Translations under genes and position numbers: made by a program | In this document: positions 61,814 through 64,000 of the stretch, one piece after another | Position numbering within the stretch: position 1 is the first letter of the stretch | Layout of the letters: each line of letters starts with the position of its first letter | Notes under the pieces: generated by a model | Database searches by the model: none | What the model was told of the DNA's origin: nothing | What the model saw: the letters and a program-made list of their open reading frames with translations, nothing else | Assembly: GCA_900549225.1 (NCBI GenBank) | Contig: URNP01000001.1 | Location: 1 to 64,000, forward strand | Origin: an uncultured Eubacteriales bacterium | Lineage (GTDB): Bacteria; Bacillota; Clostridia; Christensenellales; CAG-917 | Length of the DNA stretch: 64,000 nucleotides | Direction of reading: 5' to 3'

Positions 61814-63805
61814 ATGAGCGATCAAGTTATGAATGAAGAAATGAACCAAGAAGCTTTGGATCAACAACTCGCACAAGACGAACAAGTCCTCGAAAACGAC
61901 GATATGCTCAATCGCGACGCAGACGGCAACGTGATACCCGCATTCCCCGTCAGCAAACGCACCAAGAGAGATCAGAGCAAGACGGCAGTGCTTTACAGCG
62001 TTGCTTCGATACTTCTTCACGTTCTGGCTTATCTGCCAATTCTCGTGGTGGCGTCCGTGCTCGGCGTAAAATGCTACAACCTTATGCCGTATTATTCGTT
62101 CTGGCCGTTCGTAGGCGTGATTCTTGCGGGCGTCCTCGGACTCGTATTTATGACGGTTGCACTCGTCGTAAACAGAAGAAAATCCAAGAGCAACATTCGC
62201 ACGAAGACGGTCAAGGTTCTCATTGCGTTCGTGTGCCTCACGACGGGATTCGGTCTTATCCTGACCTACGTTTTCCCCGACGTTATCTCTTTTGCAACGC
62301 AAAACACGCTCTATTGCGAAGATTTGTACTACAACGGTGAAAACCAAGCCGAACATAACGCATCTCTCGAGAGAGACCTGATTATGTACAACCTTCTCAA
62401 CGGAAACCTCAATCAATACGACGAAAAGGGTAAGATTGCCAAAAACGGCGACTTCTCGTACAAGACTCTCGTTGCGCACGACGAGGACAACGGCGTCATC
62501 ACCAACTACAAGAATTCCGAGATCCAAAAGAGCGTCAACTCGTATACTTCAAAGTATAAAAAGACGGGTGTAAAAGGTATTCAAACCGAAATCGACGCAC
62601 TCAAATCCAACGAGAGAAAATATGAACTTTACGAGTTCATCTACAACCAATATATCCTCAACGACTACGACTATTCCTTCAAGAACGACATCACGAGACG
62701 TGCCGTTGCGCTTTCGATTCTCGATTATATCTACGCGCACTTCGATTATGAAGGAATGTTGAAAGAAGGCTTCAACAATCCTAGATTCAAAGCCTTGTTC
62801 CAACAAAACTACGACAGTTTCAACCAAGACGGATATCTCACGTTTGACGATCCGCTTCTGCTCTACGCACAGATGAACGGCCGTATGACCGTGCCTATCG
62901 TCCTCCGTCTTATCCTCAACCAAGGCTGGTCGTATACGCAAGGATCTTATATCACATACAACGACGAAGAAGTCCTCACCTACAACGAAGACGGCAACTG
63001 CCTCTATCAACTCTACGATCCTCAATTGGTCGAAGAGTACAAGGCAAATTGCACGGATGCAAATCCGTTCCCGTACACGGGTACGATTGTCAATCAAGAC
63101 GGCAAAAAAGTCAATGTCAAATACGGTTTCAACGAGAACGGTTGGCAAATGTACGAAAACGGAGTGACCAAACGTCCGCTTTCATGGCTCGTTCTCGATA
63201 TGCTCGGCGATCCGATGGCACTTACGTCGATCAACCTCGGCGAAGTGCTAGCCCCGCTTCTTTCGGGTATTGAAATCGGCGGCAAGCCCCTCAACCTCGG
63301 CGCAGATATGGTCAATACGATTCTACAATCCGTTCTCAACGCGCTTCCCACGCTCATCGACTCTTTGGGCGGTCTTATGCAAGAAGATCTTATCGACGTC
63401 GTAAAAGCGGCAGCGGGCGGTGCGCAACTCAGCGTAGGATTGTGCCTCGACGACGACGGCAACCTTGCGGTCAACCTCTTCCCGATGAACGCACCTTACG
63501 GTATGCTCGGCTACATGCAAGCAACGTGGGTTGACAGCGACCACTTGCTTATGGCTGTTATCAACGTCGTTGCATTGCGCAACTGGATGGCAATCTTCGG
63601 AGCAATCGGAGCAGTGCTTATCGTTGCTGCCGGCGTGTGCAGAGATATGGGCGAAAAGACTCGCAAACGCACGGAAGTATCTCGTGACCGCATTTTGAGA
63701 GCAAAAGCGGCAGAGGAGAGCGGTGTCGGCGAAACGGATTCGGACGCGGAAATGCCCAACGTGGAAGAGCCGACTTTGCCCGAAAACGAACCGATAATAG
63801 TCTAA
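61814..63805 (+). CDS. Large membrane protein B of unknown function (663 aa)
   Basis: Same plan as protein A: cytoplasmic start, three helices (about 57-88, 97-120, 133-155), an outer domain, a C-terminal helix pair region (about 590-625) and an acidic tail. The outer part includes LGEVLAPLLSGIEIGGK and MVNTILQSVLNALPTLID, like protein A. The SD AAGGAGGTG lies inside the end of gene A, so they are cotranscribed and probably form one complex. Ancestral duplication is likely but identity is low. Confidence 0.75.
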   Translation: MSDQVMNEEMNQEALDQQLAQDEQVLENDDMLNRDADGNVIPAFPVSKRTKRDQSKTAVLYSVASILLHVLAYLPILVVASVLGVKCYNLMPYYSFWPFVGVILAGVLGLVFMTVALVVNRRKSKSNIRTKTVKVLIAFVCLTTGFGLILTYVFPDVISFATQNTLYCEDLYYNGENQAEHNASLERDLIMYNLLNGNLNQYDEKGKIAKNGDFSYKTLVAHDEDNGVITNYKNSEIQKSVNSYTSKYKKTGVKGIQTEIDALKSNERKYELYEFIYNQYILNDYDYSFKNDITRRAVALSILDYIYAHFDYEGMLKEGFNNPRFKALFQQNYDSFNQDGYLTFDDPLLLYAQMNGRMTVPIVLRLILNQGWSYTQGSYITYNDEEVLTYNEDGNCLYQLYDPQLVEEYKANCTDANPFPYTGTIVNQDGKKVNVKYGFNENGWQMYENGVTKRPLSWLVLDMLGDPMALTSINLGEVLAPLLSGIEIGGKPLNLGADMVNTILQSVLNALPTLIDSLGGLMQEDLIDVVKAAAGGAQLSVGLCLDDDGNLAVNLFPMNAPYGMLGYMQATWVDSDHLLMAVINVVALRNWMAIFGAIGAVLIVAAGVCRDMGEKTRKRTEVSRDRILRAKAAEESGVGETDSDAEMPNVEEPTLPENEPIIV

Positions 63806-63822
63806 TGACAAATATCAATGAA

Positions 63823-63858
63823 AAACAAACGGCACTTTCGAGTGTCGTTTGTTTTTTT
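63823..63858 (+). terminator. Terminator of the membrane protein pair
   Basis: AAACAAACGGCACT, loop TTCG, AGTGTCGTTTGTTT, then Ts: a tetraloop hairpin with one wobble pair and T-run. Confidence 0.93.
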
Positions 63859-64000
63859 GTATGATTGGCAAAAATATTGCATTTATATTTGCTCTTATTG
63901 ACGACGATAAGTTCGGAACGGAAGAAAAAGCGCGATTGTTGTCGAAATTGTGACGATATTGCTATATATACATGTGTATGGACAGCAGTTGCCTTTTGCG
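63859..64000. other. Right edge, nothing assigned
   Basis: No reading frame or hairpin that I can support before the window ends. Confidence 0.4.

Noticed and set aside
59360..62527. A 1055-codon open frame on the minus strand opposite the two large membrane protein genes
   Set aside because: It runs across both genes and their junction without its own SD, and its translation is Val/Arg/Phe/Cys-rich as expected from the complement of GAC/AAC/GTC-rich coding DNA. The plus-strand genes have SDs, promoter and terminator.

Overview
The window is a stretch of bacterial chromosome with dense, mostly Shine-Dalgarno-led genes, near-consensus SigA-type promoters (TTGACA-17-TATAAT occurs several times), many intrinsic terminators, small lipoproteins with Cys lipoboxes and a GerA-type spore-germination locus. 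This points to Bacillota, class Clostridia, probably an uncultivated anaerobe: flavodiiron protein, thioredoxin reductase and glutamate dehydrogenase are present, and no respiratory genes are seen. The taxonomic call is inference.

Layout. 1-6400: two lipoproteins, a flavodiiron NO/O2 reductase, UppP, YchF. 6750-8430: argS. 9000-15350: the conserved rpmH-rnpA-yidD-yidC-khpB(jag)-mnmE-mnmG block, but without dnaA upstream or rsmG/parAB downstream. 15350-16370: gene-free, with an orphan promoter plus hairpin (candidate small RNA) and a run of palindromic repeats. 16375-24740: glmM, trxB, then asnS-asnA-aspS and a lipoprotein. 24828-30336: a short-chain dehydrogenase whose C-terminus is written by a repeat, a secreted protein with a small membrane partner and a CDF metal exporter, and a membrane-anchored metallophosphoesterase. 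31019-34415: guaA and pyrG, the latter behind a likely attenuator. 34905-40538: a nucleoside-type BMP/ABC transporter. 40691-49817: an unnamed protein, tRNA-Pro and tRNA-Arg around a 130-bp tandem repeat, a rhodanese-TtcA fusion, a decayed metallopeptidase, a DUF2804 protein, an M28 peptidase, and a LysR regulator divergent from a cation/proton antiporter and an MgtC protein. 49896-57018: signal peptidase I, a hydrolase-like protein without its serine, the gerA-gerB-gerC operon, a GtrA protein. 57380-63805: gdhA and a pair of large membrane proteins of one architecture.

The strongest unexplained signal is a dispersed palindromic element of about 120-130 bp, seen about 15 times (R1-R15). It has fixed joints (GCGAATAAC..GTCA, a CACGTACG..AAGTACGTTAGG core, CTTGTTCTTCATC) and two helices whose sequences differ from copy to copy yet stay self-complementary within each copy. 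In six places it abuts the 3' end of a gene, always in the gene's own orientation; in five of these the outer arm contains the gene's stop codon, and in the sixth the element overwrites the last codons.

A second pattern is four genes with no Shine-Dalgarno sequence (glmM, the SDR, lepB, the hydrolase) that each have a -10 hexamer ending 5-7 nt before the start codon, which suggests leaderless transcripts.
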